Positions 33,972 to 43,922 are shown, numbered from the stretch's first letter. The stretch is 64,000 nucleotides of DNA from Chryseobacterium gleum (GCA_945888625.1 CAMDAH010000004.1:106640-170639); one strand, 5' to 3'. A program made the numbers and translations. The notes: generated from the sequence alone by a model not told the origin.

Positions 33972-36281
33972 ATGAAGTATTCAATTCTCCTTTCTTCTTT
34001 GATGCTCGCGTGTTACACTTTTGGTCAAAAGAAACTTATTCAATTCGTTGACCCACTCATTGGAACGAAAAATGCCGGTCATACTTTCCCAGGTGCAACA
34101 TTACCATTTGGGGCCGTGCAATTAAGTCCGGATACCGATACAATTTCTTTGTTTTTTAATGGAACTTATACTGGAGATGTTTATCGTTATTGTGCAGGCT
34201 ATCAATACATTGATTCAACTATTGTTGGATTTAGCCACACGCATTTTAGTGGTACGGGTCATTCTGATTTAGGTGATATTTTATTGATGCCTGCTAATGG
34301 GGCCATTCAACTAAATCCAGGTACAAATGCTCATCCTGAATTAGGATATCGTTCTGTATATAAACATGAAAACGAAATTGCAGTTCCTAATTATTACCGT
34401 GTTCAACTAGAAGAAACGGACATTCTAGTAGAATTAACCACTACCGAACGCGTTGGAATGCATAAGTATACTTTTAAAAGTGATGAGAATCCTCACGTGA
34501 TATTAGATCTAGTTCATGGTATCTATAATTATGAGGATAAAAATGTATGGACTTTTTTAAGAGTTGAAAATGATACATTAATTACCGGATATCGGCAGAC
34601 CAATGGTTGGGGCAGAACACGCACGGTATATTTTGCCATTGTTTGTGATAAATCAATTAAGAATTACGCCTTATTGAACATGGAAGTGAATCAATATAAA
34701 GGATTTTGGCGAAATTTTGATCAAACAACCAATTTTCCAGAACAGGCAGGCAGTAGGGTGAAAGCCCATTTTGATTTTGACTTAAAAGCGGGGGAAAGTG
34801 TCCAATTTAAAGTGGGTATATCTCCAGTTAGTACTGCTGGTGCGCTCGAAAATATCCAAGTAGAAATCCCACATTGGAATTTTGACAAAGTAAAATTAGA
34901 AGGTCAAGAAAAATGGGAAAAGCAGCTAGCGATAATTGATGTCAATACGCTTACAAAAGACGATAAAATTAGTTTTTACACGTCGCTTTATCATTGTTTT
35001 TTAGGTCCTACTATCTATATGGATCACGATGGAAAATACAAAGGATTGGATCAAAATATACACACTGCAAAAGGATTTGTAAATTATACCACCTTTTCCT
35101 TATGGGATACTTACCGTGCATTGCATCCATTGTTAAACATCATCCAACAACAACGAAGCAGCGACATGATTAATTCTATGCTCGCTCATTTTGATCAAAG
35201 CGTTCATCATATGTTACCTGTTTGGTCACATTATGCCAATGAAAATTGGTGTATGATTGGCTACCATTCCGTTCCCGTTCTTGCTGATGCGATGGTAAAG
35301 GGCATCAAAGGATTTGATTATGCGCATGCATTACAAGCTGCCGAAACAACAGCTAATCGTGATTTCTTTGAAGGCTTGGGGGCATATAAAAAAGTAGGAT
35401 ATGTACCAGAAGATATCAGCGGCAGCTCAGTTTCTAAAACACTTGAATACGCTTACGATGATTATTGCGTTTCGAAAATGGCTTTTTACCTACAAAATGA
35501 CAAATTGGCGAAACAATTTGAAAGTCGTTCATTGAATTTTAATAATGTATTCGATAAAAAAACCGGATTCATGCGACCAAAGTTAAGTTCTGGTGAATTT
35601 AAGAGTCCATTTGATCCTTTGGATACACATGGCCAAGGATTTATTGAAGGAAACGCTTGGAATTATAGTTTATACGTCCCGCATCAGCCTAAAAAGATGA
35701 TTGCTTTAATGGGAGGGGATAAAATTTTTATTCAGCATTTAGATTCCTTATTTGAAATGGAACTTCCGGCGAAATATTACGAAAAAACAGAAGATATAAT
35801 GAAAGAAGGAATAATTGGAAATTATGTACATGGAAATGAGCCGTCCCATCACGTTTCATTTCTGTATAATTATACCTCCGAACCATGGAAAACACAGGAG
35901 AAAACACGTATGATATTACCGAATCAATACAAAGCCAAGGTAGATGGTTTGAGTGGAAACGATGATTGTGGACAAATGAGTGCTTGGTATGTATTTACCG
36001 CCTTGGGGTTTTATCCAGTATGTCCTGGTTCCAACGAATACGCATTGACAAGTCCATTAGTGATTGATGCGGTCGTTCACCTTGAAAATGGAGCCAGCTT
36101 TAGTATTAAAACTAAAAATCAAAGCGACAAAAATAGATACATTCAGAAAATTAGTTGGAATGGCATTCCATTGAAAACCCCATTTTTGAGTTATACCGAT
36201 ATTTCTAGTGGGGGAGAGCTTTTTATTGAATTAGGTCCGAAGCCTAATAAAAACTGTTTTAAATTGATGGATAATCATTGA
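33972..36281 (+). CDS. GH92 alpha-mannosidase, secreted
   Basis: I chose the ATG at 33972; the frame is open to 33933 but the internal ATG gives a clean signal peptide (MKYSILLSS to TFGQ). About 769 residues. Family 92 features: FVDPLIGTKNAGHTFPGA near the start, GFSHTHFSGTGHSD, TFSLWDTYRALHPLL, GFIEGNAWNYSLYVPH and DDCGQMSAWYVFTALGFYPVCPGS. GH92 enzymes are Ca2+-dependent exo-alpha-mannosidases, often alpha-1,2, acting on high-mannose glycans. Full length, so likely active in the periplasm or outside. It follows a small lipoprotein gene by 13 bases. Confidence 0.93.
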   Translation: MKYSILLSSLMLACYTFGQKKLIQFVDPLIGTKNAGHTFPGATLPFGAVQLSPDTDTISLFFNGTYTGDVYRYCAGYQYIDSTIVGFSHTHFSGTGHSDLGDILLMPANGAIQLNPGTNAHPELGYRSVYKHENEIAVPNYYRVQLEETDILVELTTTERVGMHKYTFKSDENPHVILDLVHGIYNYEDKNVWTFLRVENDTLITGYRQTNGWGRTRTVYFAIVCDKSIKNYALLNMEVNQYKGFWRNFDQTTNFPEQAGSRVKAHFDFDLKAGESVQFKVGISPVSTAGALENIQVEIPHWNFDKVKLEGQEKWEKQLAIIDVNTLTKDDKISFYTSLYHCFLGPTIYMDHDGKYKGLDQNIHTAKGFVNYTTFSLWDTYRALHPLLNIIQQQRSSDMINSMLAHFDQSVHHMLPVWSHYANENWCMIGYHSVPVLADAMVKGIKGFDYAHALQAAETTANRDFFEGLGAYKKVGYVPEDISGSSVSKTLEYAYDDYCVSKMAFYLQNDKLAKQFESRSLNFNNVFDKKTGFMRPKLSSGEFKSPFDPLDTHGQGFIEGNAWNYSLYVPHQPKKMIALMGGDKIFIQHLDSLFEMELPAKYYEKTEDIMKEGIIGNYVHGNEPSHHVSFLYNYTSEPWKTQEKTRMILPNQYKAKVDGLSGNDDCGQMSAWYVFTALGFYPVCPGSNEYALTSPLVIDAVVHLENGASFSIKTKNQSDKNRYIQKISWNGIPLKTPFLSYTDISSGGELFIELGPKPNKNCFKLMDNH

Positions 36282-36380
36282 CTATAAAAGAAAAAAAGCT
36301 TCGAACTATTAAAGTATATTTCGATTGTTAAAAGCCAAGAAATCGCAGTAATAGACAGAAAAAGCAAACGGTTAGGTCGC

Positions 36381-36734
36381 TTACGCCTTTTTTACAAATT
36401 CAGATTTCAAAGCCATTGCCCCAAATCCATCGATTTTGCAATCAATGTTATGGTCACCGAATGTAAGTCGAATGTTCTTCACTTTGGTGCCAGATTTTAT
36501 TGATTTTGGTGCTCCTTTTACGGGTAAATCTTTAATAACGACGACAGAATCGCCACTTTGAAGGACAACACCGTTAACATCCAAAACGACCAGTTCATCG
36601 CTAGAAGAGTTAGAAGCACTTTCCACAGAAACTTCCCATTCATGCGAACATTCAGGACAGGTATAATTGGTGTCGCTGCTTGCATAGGCATAAGGACATT
36701 GGCACAAAGGACATTCTTTTAGATCTTCACTCAT
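36381..36734 (-). CDS. yjdM: Zinc-ribbon protein YjdM (PhnA family)
   Basis: 117 residues. An N-terminal zinc ribbon with two CxxC pairs (CPLCQCP and CPECSHEW) is followed by the PhnA-type beta domain with [20 protein letters not shown] and [21 protein letters not shown]. The family was named for phosphonate clusters but no phn gene is near, so a phosphonate role is not supported here. Length is normal. Monocistronic. Confidence 0.88.
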   Translation of the reverse strand: MSEDLKECPLCQCPYAYASSDTNYTCPECSHEWEVSVESASNSSSDELVVLDVNGVVLQSGDSVVVIKDLPVKGAPKSIKSGTKVKNIRLTFGDHNIDCKIDGFGAMALKSEFVKKA

Positions 36735-36830
36735 TGAATATTAATTTTGAGTAAAGTTAAGATTTAAAGTAGACGGGGCGCTACCTTATTTTCTTGGTGG
36801 AGTAGGATGGGAAAGCTTGTACTTTTTATG

Positions 36831-37253
36831 TCACAATTGCAATTTAAAACTCGTTAGTTCTGGTTGAAAAGAATCCATACACAATTTGGCGTAATCTTCG
36901 TAATTCATTTTATAGTACTCCAGAGAGCTTTTAATTAATTTATAATTGGATTTTAAACGGCTTGATTGCGAATTGATAGTTAGAATGACTTTTTCAAATT
37001 GAATGGTATTAAGGGTGTAGGCCATCCTTAGATTATTTTGTTTCATGATTTTCTGATAGATAACAGGCTCTTTGCTTTTACTATATTTTAAATAGGCACC
37101 AATGAATGAATTAAATTCATAGTAAGCGAAATAATTCGCTAAAGCTGATTTAAAAAACTTTATGGCTAAGGTGGTGTCTTTTTCCTTCAATGCATTGTCA
37201 TAAGCTATTAAAGCTGCATTGAATCCGTTTTGGTAGGCTGAATCTTCATTCAT
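36831..37253 (-). pseudogene. C-terminal part of a frameshifted HExxH protein
   Basis: 140 residues from the first ATG, but the frame is open for about 26 more codons upstream to the region of 37330, where it would join the frame of the upstream fragment (37283-37654) if one A were added to the A6 run at 37324-37329. The joined junction reads DAKEKNISYTTYLEKG. The segment is helical with many Tyr and Lys, no signal peptide of its own, and no recognised domain. Read as part of a single broken gene of about 274 codons; it could also be a sequencing error. Confidence 0.5.
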
Positions 37254-37282
37254 AAGACCAGAAATACCATCTACATTAGCCC

Positions 37283-37654
37283 CTACGTCTGTACCTTTCT
37301 CAAGATAGGTCGTATACGAAATATTTTTTCTTTCGCATCTGCAGGCAGAACAACAGCAATTAGCTCAGAGTTAAAGAAAGAGCGAGTGTCAATTTTTTCA
37401 GCGTCAGTATATTCGATGTAATGTTCGGCATCTATGTAAATGCCATGTATAGAATTTTTATGATGTATTGATTCGTGGATAATGGTTCCGAATTCGTCGA
37501 TGATATCATTTTTATCATTCGCATTAAAATTTTTAGGGGTAAGAACACCGTTTACATAACTAGGTCTGTGGTTTTGGGATTCAATACTATATTCCTCAAT
37601 TTGTATTAAAGAAAGTATTTTGTTTTTTAAAGCATGCTGTCTTTTACATACCAA
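37283..37654 (-). pseudogene. N-terminal part of a frameshifted HExxH protein
   Basis: 123 residues; its start overlaps the end of the epimerase gene by 28 bases. It carries GTIIHESIHHKNS (about residues 55-67), which contains HESIH, the zinc-protease-type HExxH motif with a further His. A Glu that could be the third ligand is not certain (AEHYIEY follows at about 77). After VLPADAKEK the frame ends in a stretch (IFRIRPILRKVQT) that looks out of frame. A one-base addition in the A6 run at 37324-37329 restores a long frame into 36831-37253. Metallopeptidase function is only suggested by the motif. Confidence 0.5.
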
Positions 37655-38601
37655 GCAACGGTTTGCTTAATGCCTTCTTCTACTTTAGTTGCTGGCTCGT
37701 AAGCTAATAATCTTTGTGCTTTTTCAATGGAGGCAAGGGAATGTGGGATATCGCCCACTCTAATTTTTTCATAAATTGGTTCAATAGCTTTTACGCTAGG
37801 AGCAAGCATTGCCAATTCATTGCGTAGCATGTGGAACAAGGAGTTTAAGCTGGTCGCTTCCCCACAGGCTACATTGTAGATTTCGTTAATAGCACTTTTG
37901 TTCTGCGTTAGTAATGCTTGAATATTTAGTTCTACTACATTATCAATATAGGTGAAATCTCGTGAAAAAGAACCGTCACCGTTGATAATTGGTGCTTCAT
38001 TTTTTAATAGTTGGCTTATGAATTTCGGAATTACCGCTGCATAAGCGCCTTGTGGATCTTGTCGTCTTCCAAACACATTGAAATATCGCAATCCAATGAA
38101 GTCAATTCCATAATTCTTCGAAAAGACATCGGCATATAATTCACCAACGTATTTGCTGACAGCATAGGGTGAAAGTGGCTTGCCAATTTGCTCTTCAATT
38201 TTTGGCAGCGCCAACGAATCGCCGTAGGTGGAACTGCTTGCAGCAAATACGAATCGCTTAATCCCAGCATTTTTAGTAGCGGTTAGCACATTTAAAAATC
38301 CGTTGATGTTAATATCGTTGGTGGTAATTGGGTCAACAAGGGATCGCGGAACTGAACCTAAGGCGGCCAAATGAAGTACTCGGTCACAATTTTTCACCGC
38401 CAGCTCACAGGTCGCGAGGTCACGAATGTCTCCTTCAATAAGGGTGAAATTGGCATTTTTTAAGGACTCAACTAAGTTTTCTCTTTTCCCTGTCAGAAAA
38501 TTATCCAAGCAAACAACTTTGTAGTTTAACGCTAACAAGGCATCGCACATGTTGGAGCCTATAAATCCCGCTCCTCCGCTTACTAATATTTGCTTGACCA
38601 T
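37627..38601 (-). CDS. SDR-family UDP-N-acetylglucosamine C4-epimerase-like protein
   Basis: I chose the ATG at 38601; a TTG two codons upstream is unlikely. About 324 residues. The Rossmann motif GGAGFIGS (about 9-16), LDNFLTGKRENL, the catalytic pair region SSSTYGD and SPYAVSKYVGE (Tyr-x3-Lys), and LRYFNVFGRRQDPQGAYAAVIP are intact. The last is typical of WbpP/TviC-type UDP-GlcNAc or UDP-GlcNAcA C4-epimerases used in surface polysaccharide synthesis, and less so of GalE. The exact sugar is not certain. Divergent from pcm. Confidence 0.85.
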   Translation of the reverse strand: MVKQILVSGGAGFIGSNMCDALLALNYKVVCLDNFLTGKRENLVESLKNANFTLIEGDIRDLATCELAVKNCDRVLHLAALGSVPRSLVDPITTNDININGFLNVLTATKNAGIKRFVFAASSSTYGDSLALPKIEEQIGKPLSPYAVSKYVGELYADVFSKNYGIDFIGLRYFNVFGRRQDPQGAYAAVIPKFISQLLKNEAPIINGDGSFSRDFTYIDNVVELNIQALLTQNKSAINEIYNVACGEATSLNSLFHMLRNELAMLAPSVKAIEPIYEKIRVGDIPHSLASIEKAQRLLAYEPATKVEEGIKQTVAWYVKDSML

Positions 38602-38748
38602 AATCAATCGATAGAATTAGCTCAATTTAGCCGTTTTCGACTTTGTAAAGTTAATAATAATCAACGATTCTTGTTTTTTACCATGAAGAATAACTTATTT
38701 TTACGACACAAAAATAGATTACAACTAGACCAAGCAAGATACCATGGC

Positions 38749-39408
38749 ATGAATCAGCATTTAAAAGATACATTTAGGCATAAAGGAAAACGTAAATTGT
38801 TGGTAGAGGAGTTGGGGAAAATGGGTATTGAGCAAACGTCAATTCTCGACGCATTTATTGCCATCCCAAGGCATTATTTTTTGGATTTAGCTTTCGATGA
38901 ACAAGCCTACACAAATATGGCTTTTCAAATCGGTTCTGGTCAAACAATTTCGCATCCTTATACGGTTGCATTTCAGACGCAATTATTAAATATCGTTAAA
39001 GGCGATAAGGTGCTCGAAATTGGAACAGGTTCAGGATTTCAAACGTGTATTTTAAGTGAAATGGGGGCAAAGGTTTATTCTGTAGAACGTCACATGGACT
39101 TGCACGTCAAAGCTAAAGCGATGATTTCCTTTTTTAATTTTAACGCTAAATTAGCTTTTGGAGATGGATACAAAGGAATGCCTGCTTACGCCCATTTTGA
39201 TAAAATTTTGGTGACCTGTGGCGCACCTGAAATTCCCAAAGAATTGGTAAATCAGCTAAAAATTGGTGGTGTGATGGTTATTCCTGTCGGTGAAGGTGTA
39301 GAACAAAAAATGCTTCGTATTCTTAAAGTGGACGAGCAACACAATGAAGTGGAAGAATTTGGAACCTTTAGGTTTGTGCCCATGTTAGAACAAACCGTAA
39401 AAAAATAA
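38749..39408 (+). CDS. pcm: Protein-L-isoaspartate O-methyltransferase
   Basis: The frame is open from 38590, with ATGs at 38683 and 38749. I chose 38749 because MNQHLKDTFRHKGKRKLLV matches the usual start of the Bacteroidota enzyme; 38683 would add 22 residues. About 219 residues. Motifs: IPRHYFLD, FQIGSGQTISHPYTVAFQT (PCMT signature), VLEIGTGSGFQT (SAM-binding motif I), and VTCGAPEIP. The enzyme repairs isoaspartate in damaged proteins using S-adenosylmethionine in the cytoplasm. It ends 3 bases before the sigma-54-type regulator gene. Confidence 0.9.
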   Translation: MNQHLKDTFRHKGKRKLLVEELGKMGIEQTSILDAFIAIPRHYFLDLAFDEQAYTNMAFQIGSGQTISHPYTVAFQTQLLNIVKGDKVLEIGTGSGFQTCILSEMGAKVYSVERHMDLHVKAKAMISFFNFNAKLAFGDGYKGMPAYAHFDKILVTCGAPEIPKELVNQLKIGGVMVIPVGEGVEQKMLRILKVDEQHNEVEEFGTFRFVPMLEQTVKK

Positions 39409-39411
39409 AAA

Positions 39412-40578
39412 ATGAAAATACTAATTGCTGACGATGAACGAGCCATTCGTAGGGCGCTTCGAGAAATTTTTGAGTTTGAGGGCTATGTTGTTCATGAAGC
39501 TGAAAACGGGGAAGAGGCACTTGCTGCTGTACGAAAGCAAGAATTTGATGCGGTTTTTTGCGACATTAAAATGCCACATCTCGACGGAATGGAGGTGCAA
39601 GCGAAAATGCAGCAGGAGGGTATTCATGTTCCAATTATTATGATAAGTGGTCATGGTACGGTAGAAACGGCTGTTCAAGCTATTAAAAATGGCGCCTTTG
39701 ATTTTATTGAAAAACCATTAGACCTCAATCGCTTGTTAATTACCTTGCGCAATGTGAAGGAACGTGTTCAATTAGTATATGAAACGATTAATTTAAAAAC
39801 AACGATTCGAAAATTCAAGGGTAGCGCTATCATTGGCAATTCACCATCGATTAAGGCCATCTTGTCTATGGTTGAAAAAGTAGCTCCGACGGAGGCACGT
39901 GTGCTAATCACCGGTCAAAATGGAGCCGGAAAGGAATTGGTAGCGCGTGCTTTGCACGATAATTCGAATCGCTCAAAAGCGTCTTTTATTGAAGTAAATT
40001 GTGCTGCAATTCCGTCTGAATTAATTGAAAGTGAATTATTTGGTCACGAAAAAGGGGCCTTTACTTCTGCTGTGAAAGATAAAAAAGGAAAGTTTGAATT
40101 GGCTTCCGGTGGTACGCTATTTTTAGATGAGATTGGGGACATGTCGCTTAGCGCGCAGGCAAAAGTACTTCGCGCTTTGCAGGAAAATTTAATACAGCGG
40201 GTAGGAGGGGAGAAAGACATCAAAGTAGATTGTCGGATTTTAGCCGCTACCAATAAGAATTTGTCGGAGGAAATTGCAGCTGGTCGTTTTAGGGAAGATT
40301 TGTATCATCGTTTGGCGGTTATTCCCATACACGTCCCTTCGTTAAACGAGCGTAAAGAGGATATTCCTTTGTTAACGGATTATTTTCTTTCAAAAATTTG
40401 TGATGAGCAAGGTATTTCCATAAAAAAGATAGTGCCTGATGCGTATGTCGCTTTGCAAAATATCAATTGGACGGGGAATATTCGTGAATTAAGAAATATC
40501 GTGGAAAGGTTAATCATTTTGTGTGAAGATGTCATTAGTGCCGAGGAAGTAAATCGTTACGCTAATCCAAAAAAATAA
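39412..40578 (+). CDS. NtrC-type response regulator without HTH domain
   Basis: 388 residues. A receiver domain (1-120) with phospho-acceptor Asp51 in FCDIKMP and conserved Thr/Ser and Lys (ISGHG, IEKPLD) is followed by an AAA+ domain (about 135-370). Walker A is GQNGAGKE, the usual sigma-54 loop GAFTGA reads GAFTSA, Walker B is GGTLFLDEIGD, and the arginine region is REDLYHRLAVIP. The protein ends 20 residues after the NIRELRNIVERL segment, with no Fis-type HTH. A similar short form is known in other Bacteroidota as I recall. It may act without direct DNA contact. Located after pcm with a 3-base gap. Confidence 0.85.
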   Translation: MKILIADDERAIRRALREIFEFEGYVVHEAENGEEALAAVRKQEFDAVFCDIKMPHLDGMEVQAKMQQEGIHVPIIMISGHGTVETAVQAIKNGAFDFIEKPLDLNRLLITLRNVKERVQLVYETINLKTTIRKFKGSAIIGNSPSIKAILSMVEKVAPTEARVLITGQNGAGKELVARALHDNSNRSKASFIEVNCAAIPSELIESELFGHEKGAFTSAVKDKKGKFELASGGTLFLDEIGDMSLSAQAKVLRALQENLIQRVGGEKDIKVDCRILAATNKNLSEEIAAGRFREDLYHRLAVIPIHVPSLNERKEDIPLLTDYFLSKICDEQGISIKKIVPDAYVALQNINWTGNIRELRNIVERLIILCEDVISAEEVNRYANPKK

Positions 40579-40624
40579 CGCTTTTTGTCCTATTATCTAT
40601 TAATTTTATAGCAAAAATATACGC

Positions 40625-43402
40625 ATGAATTTCAAAACACTTCTACCAAAAGTACTACCCCACGTGGTTGCCGTTACTTTGTTTGTCGGCCTGTCGTGGT
40701 TATATTTCTCACCACTTTTTAGCGACTACAACCTCAAACAAAGTGATATTAAACAATACCAGGGCGCTGCCAAAGAAATTTCGGATTACCGAATGATGAA
40801 TGGTAAAGAGGCACTTTGGACAAATAACATGTTTGGTGGCATGCCGGCTTATCAAATTAGTGTAAATCATACCAGTAATTTAATGGCGCAAGTAACCGAG
40901 GTTCTTCGTTTGGGATTGCCAGCACCGGCAGGGATACTTTTTGTTTCTATGTTGGGGCTATATATTCTTGGACTTTGTTTGCGTGTTAGTCCTTGGGTGG
41001 CAATTCTTGGTGGTATCGCTTTCGGCTTTGCCACTTTTAATATCTTATACATCGGAGCGGGCCATTTAACCAAAGTCAACGCGGTTTCTTACATGGCGCC
41101 TACACTCGGTGGCTTACTCTTAGCTACGCGTGGAAAATGGCTCTTTGGTAGCTTGGTATTTGCTTTTTTTCTATGTTTAAACATCAGCTCAAACCACTTA
41201 CAAATGACTTATTACCTCATGATAATGATTGGCGTAGTTGCTTTTGCGGAAGGCATTCGTTTATTATTAGAAAAACAAGGTAAAACCTTGCTTAAGGTTG
41301 TTCCTGCGCTTGTTGTTGCTGGTTTACTCGCCTTTTTACCCACGATGAGTAATCTTTTGACTACGTATGAATACGCCAATTATACCACACGTGGAAAGTC
41401 TGATTTGAGTATAACACCTGACGGAAAGCCGCGCGAAAAAGCAGGTATTTCAGGTTTAACTAAGGAATATATATTGGAATACAACCTAGGTGAAGGAGAA
41501 TGGTTGTCCTTGTTTATACCAAATGCTAAAGGGGGGAAAGCGGGAAGTATTGCAGAGGATGAAGATGTTATGGAGAACGTTGATCCACGATTTGCGGAAA
41601 CGTTTCAAACAAGTGTGAGCCATTATTGGGGAGAACAAGCGTTTAGTGGTGGGGCTATTTACATCGGAGCTGTGGTTTCTATTTTATTTATTTTGGGTTT
41701 ATTTTTTGTGAAAGATCACCTAAAATGGCCTGTTATCATTTTAAGTTTGTTGGTTATTTCGCTTGCAGCAAAAGACAGTGGTCTCTCCAATTACTTTATT
41801 GATCACTTTCCTGCTTACAATAAGTTCCGGGATTCAAAAATGATTTTGGTAATAATAATGGTAATAGCACCGATGATGGCGATGTTATTTGTCGATCAGC
41901 TCATTAAAAAAGATGGCTTGTGGGGAACTCGAAAAATGCACTTAATTGGATTGGGAGGGGTGGTATTCATTGGATTAGCATTCTACATCGTCCCAAGTTT
42001 ATCCGGGGATTTTCTGAGTAAGAATGAAAAGAAGCAGTTTAACGAAATGATTAGCAAAGCCAAGGAGCCCGGAGAAGCTTCCGGTTACCAAGAAATGAGA
42101 ACTGCAATTAGTGATGGACGAAGCACTATTTTTAAAAAAGATGCAGGTCGGACTTTTCTATTTTTCTTATTGACGAGCGGTGTTGTGTTGTTATGTCTTT
42201 ATAGAAAAGGAAACAGCTACATTTGGGTGGCATCACTCGGTTTGTTTATTCTTATCGATCAATATAATGTTTGTCGAAGGTATTTATCAGATGATATTGA
42301 AAGTGCAAGCTATGAGGAAAAAGTAAATGGGGAGATTGCTTACAACTTTGGGCAAGCTGATTTATCTATTTTAGCGCTTGAAAGTAGTAAGTTGCCCTCT
42401 TTTAAGTCAAAAGTTGCCGCTGTTAAATCAAAGATGGAGGAAGAAAGTTTATTTTCTAATCAGGCAGACGCACAAACCTTTAACACGATGGCAGCTTTTT
42501 CAGCTTTGGGTTTGAATACCAATTATAGGGTACTAAATTTTAACAATCCAATTGCAGAAACTCGCACGAGTTATTACCATAAAAGTATTGGAGGCTATCA
42601 CGGGGCGAAATTAAAGCGCTACCAAGAATTAGTTGACTTTTATTTGCTCAATGAATTGTCGAAGGTTCAAAATGATTTGATTTCTGCGGCTGTGAATGCA
42701 GACACGACAGGTGCTTTAATTCGGCAAGCCAATGAAATAACAGATCCGCAGCAACGAAGTAATTTTTTCAGTCAGTTACTAGCCAGTCAGGACTTTAGCA
42801 AACTTCGATTGTCACTTTCAACACCTATATTAAATATGCTGAATACAAAATATTTCATCAGTAGTCCTACTACAGCTGCTGTCGAAAATAAATTCGCGAA
42901 TGGCAATGCTTGGTTTATTGACACTTTAATAAAGGCGAAAAGTGCAAATGAAGAAATGACTCGTTTAGGAAAAATTAATACGCGAACCGTTGCGGTAACA
43001 TCAGATAAAAGTGCACTTTCCCTAAATGGTGTTTTTAAAACAGATGCAAAGACATCGGTGACTATGAATCGCTATGCTACCAACGAATTGCGATATACCT
43101 CCACTAATTCCGCTGCTGGCGTAGTTGTTTTTAGTGAAATATATTACCCAGACGGTTGGAATTGTTATGTAGACGGTAAGAAAATGCCTTATTTCAGGAT
43201 TAATTACTTACTTCGTGGAGTGCAAGTAGCTGCTGGTGTGCATCAAATTGATTGGAAATTTGAGCCCAACTCTTACCTAACTGGTAGTACGTATTCCTTA
43301 TTGGGATCCATTATACTATTACTAGCATTCTTTGGAGTAGGAGGGATGGAACTCAAAAAATCGTTGAAGGAGGAGGAAACAAATCTGATTGCTCCTCTGT
43401 AA
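40625..43402 (+). CDS. YfhO-family large membrane protein
   Basis: 925 residues. It has about 12-14 transmembrane helices spread from residue 12 to 530, a long soluble region (about 540-880), and a last helix near 895. The start has the conserved SQSDIKQYQGAAKE-like segment (here KQSDIKQYQGAAKE) and TNNMFGGMPAYQIS, features of the YfhO family in Bacteroidota. The C-terminal YPDGWNCYVDGKK and the final helix fit too. These proteins are thought to be glycosyltransferase-related (GT-C-like) but the substrate is unknown. It starts 46 bases after the regulator gene. Confidence 0.82.
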   Translation: MNFKTLLPKVLPHVVAVTLFVGLSWLYFSPLFSDYNLKQSDIKQYQGAAKEISDYRMMNGKEALWTNNMFGGMPAYQISVNHTSNLMAQVTEVLRLGLPAPAGILFVSMLGLYILGLCLRVSPWVAILGGIAFGFATFNILYIGAGHLTKVNAVSYMAPTLGGLLLATRGKWLFGSLVFAFFLCLNISSNHLQMTYYLMIMIGVVAFAEGIRLLLEKQGKTLLKVVPALVVAGLLAFLPTMSNLLTTYEYANYTTRGKSDLSITPDGKPREKAGISGLTKEYILEYNLGEGEWLSLFIPNAKGGKAGSIAEDEDVMENVDPRFAETFQTSVSHYWGEQAFSGGAIYIGAVVSILFILGLFFVKDHLKWPVIILSLLVISLAAKDSGLSNYFIDHFPAYNKFRDSKMILVIIMVIAPMMAMLFVDQLIKKDGLWGTRKMHLIGLGGVVFIGLAFYIVPSLSGDFLSKNEKKQFNEMISKAKEPGEASGYQEMRTAISDGRSTIFKKDAGRTFLFFLLTSGVVLLCLYRKGNSYIWVASLGLFILIDQYNVCRRYLSDDIESASYEEKVNGEIAYNFGQADLSILALESSKLPSFKSKVAAVKSKMEEESLFSNQADAQTFNTMAAFSALGLNTNYRVLNFNNPIAETRTSYYHKSIGGYHGAKLKRYQELVDFYLLNELSKVQNDLISAAVNADTTGALIRQANEITDPQQRSNFFSQLLASQDFSKLRLSLSTPILNMLNTKYFISSPTTAAVENKFANGNAWFIDTLIKAKSANEEMTRLGKINTRTVAVTSDKSALSLNGVFKTDAKTSVTMNRYATNELRYTSTNSAAGVVVFSEIYYPDGWNCYVDGKKMPYFRINYLLRGVQVAAGVHQIDWKFEPNSYLTGSTYSLLGSIILLLAFFGVGGMELKKSLKEEETNLIAPL

Positions 43403-43417
43403 TATTATTGGTAAATA

Positions 43418-43922
43418 TTATGGTGCCAAGTAGGTTTTAAAGATAAACTTGTCACGACCATATTTTTTGGGAATTATTACTAATAATATCGTGGAAGTTG
43501 CGGTGATTAAAACCCCCGACATGATTATCGCAGTTCTCTTGACATTGGAAAAATTTATAAAATCAAATCCATAACCATCGCCACTTGATTTTGGAATACT
43601 TATTCCCTTTATCCAGATACCTGCACCGATGGCCATACCGACTATTCCAATGTAACTATGTCCAATTATTGAATTGATACTTGAAATTTCTATCCACCGA
43701 CCATCCACTTTGATTTTATCAATGCTAATTTCATTTATTACCCCTTTTAATTTATAGTCAGAATACACTGAATTGTTCAAGACAAGTTTTACTTTATCAC
43801 CTACGTAATAGACTTTTTTGATATCGTCGCTTGCTTTATTTTTGACAAAAAAAAATGCTCGAGGATTGTGCATTATTGAAGTGACCTAACAGGATGGTAA
43901 AAAGTAGAAAAAGATAATTCAT
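43418..43922 (-). CDS. Small membrane protein with signal-peptide frame broken by a T9 run
   Basis: The 151-residue ORF (43418-43873) begins MHNPRAFFFV, which is not a signal peptide. In another frame an ATG at 43922 encodes MNYLFLLFTILLGHFNNAQ, a standard signal peptide with an AQ cleavage site, and it runs into the poly-T tract at about 43850-43858 (A9 on the plus strand). Removing one base there joins the two frames. The mature part has a beta-rich segment (VYYVGDKVKLVLNN) and two hydrophobic helices (about 68-90 and 110-135 of the ORF). No family recognised. The feature spans both frames. Confidence 0.5.

Noticed and set aside
36381..36734. Phosphonate utilisation locus
   Set aside because: Only the PhnA/YjdM protein is present; none of the other phn genes is nearby.
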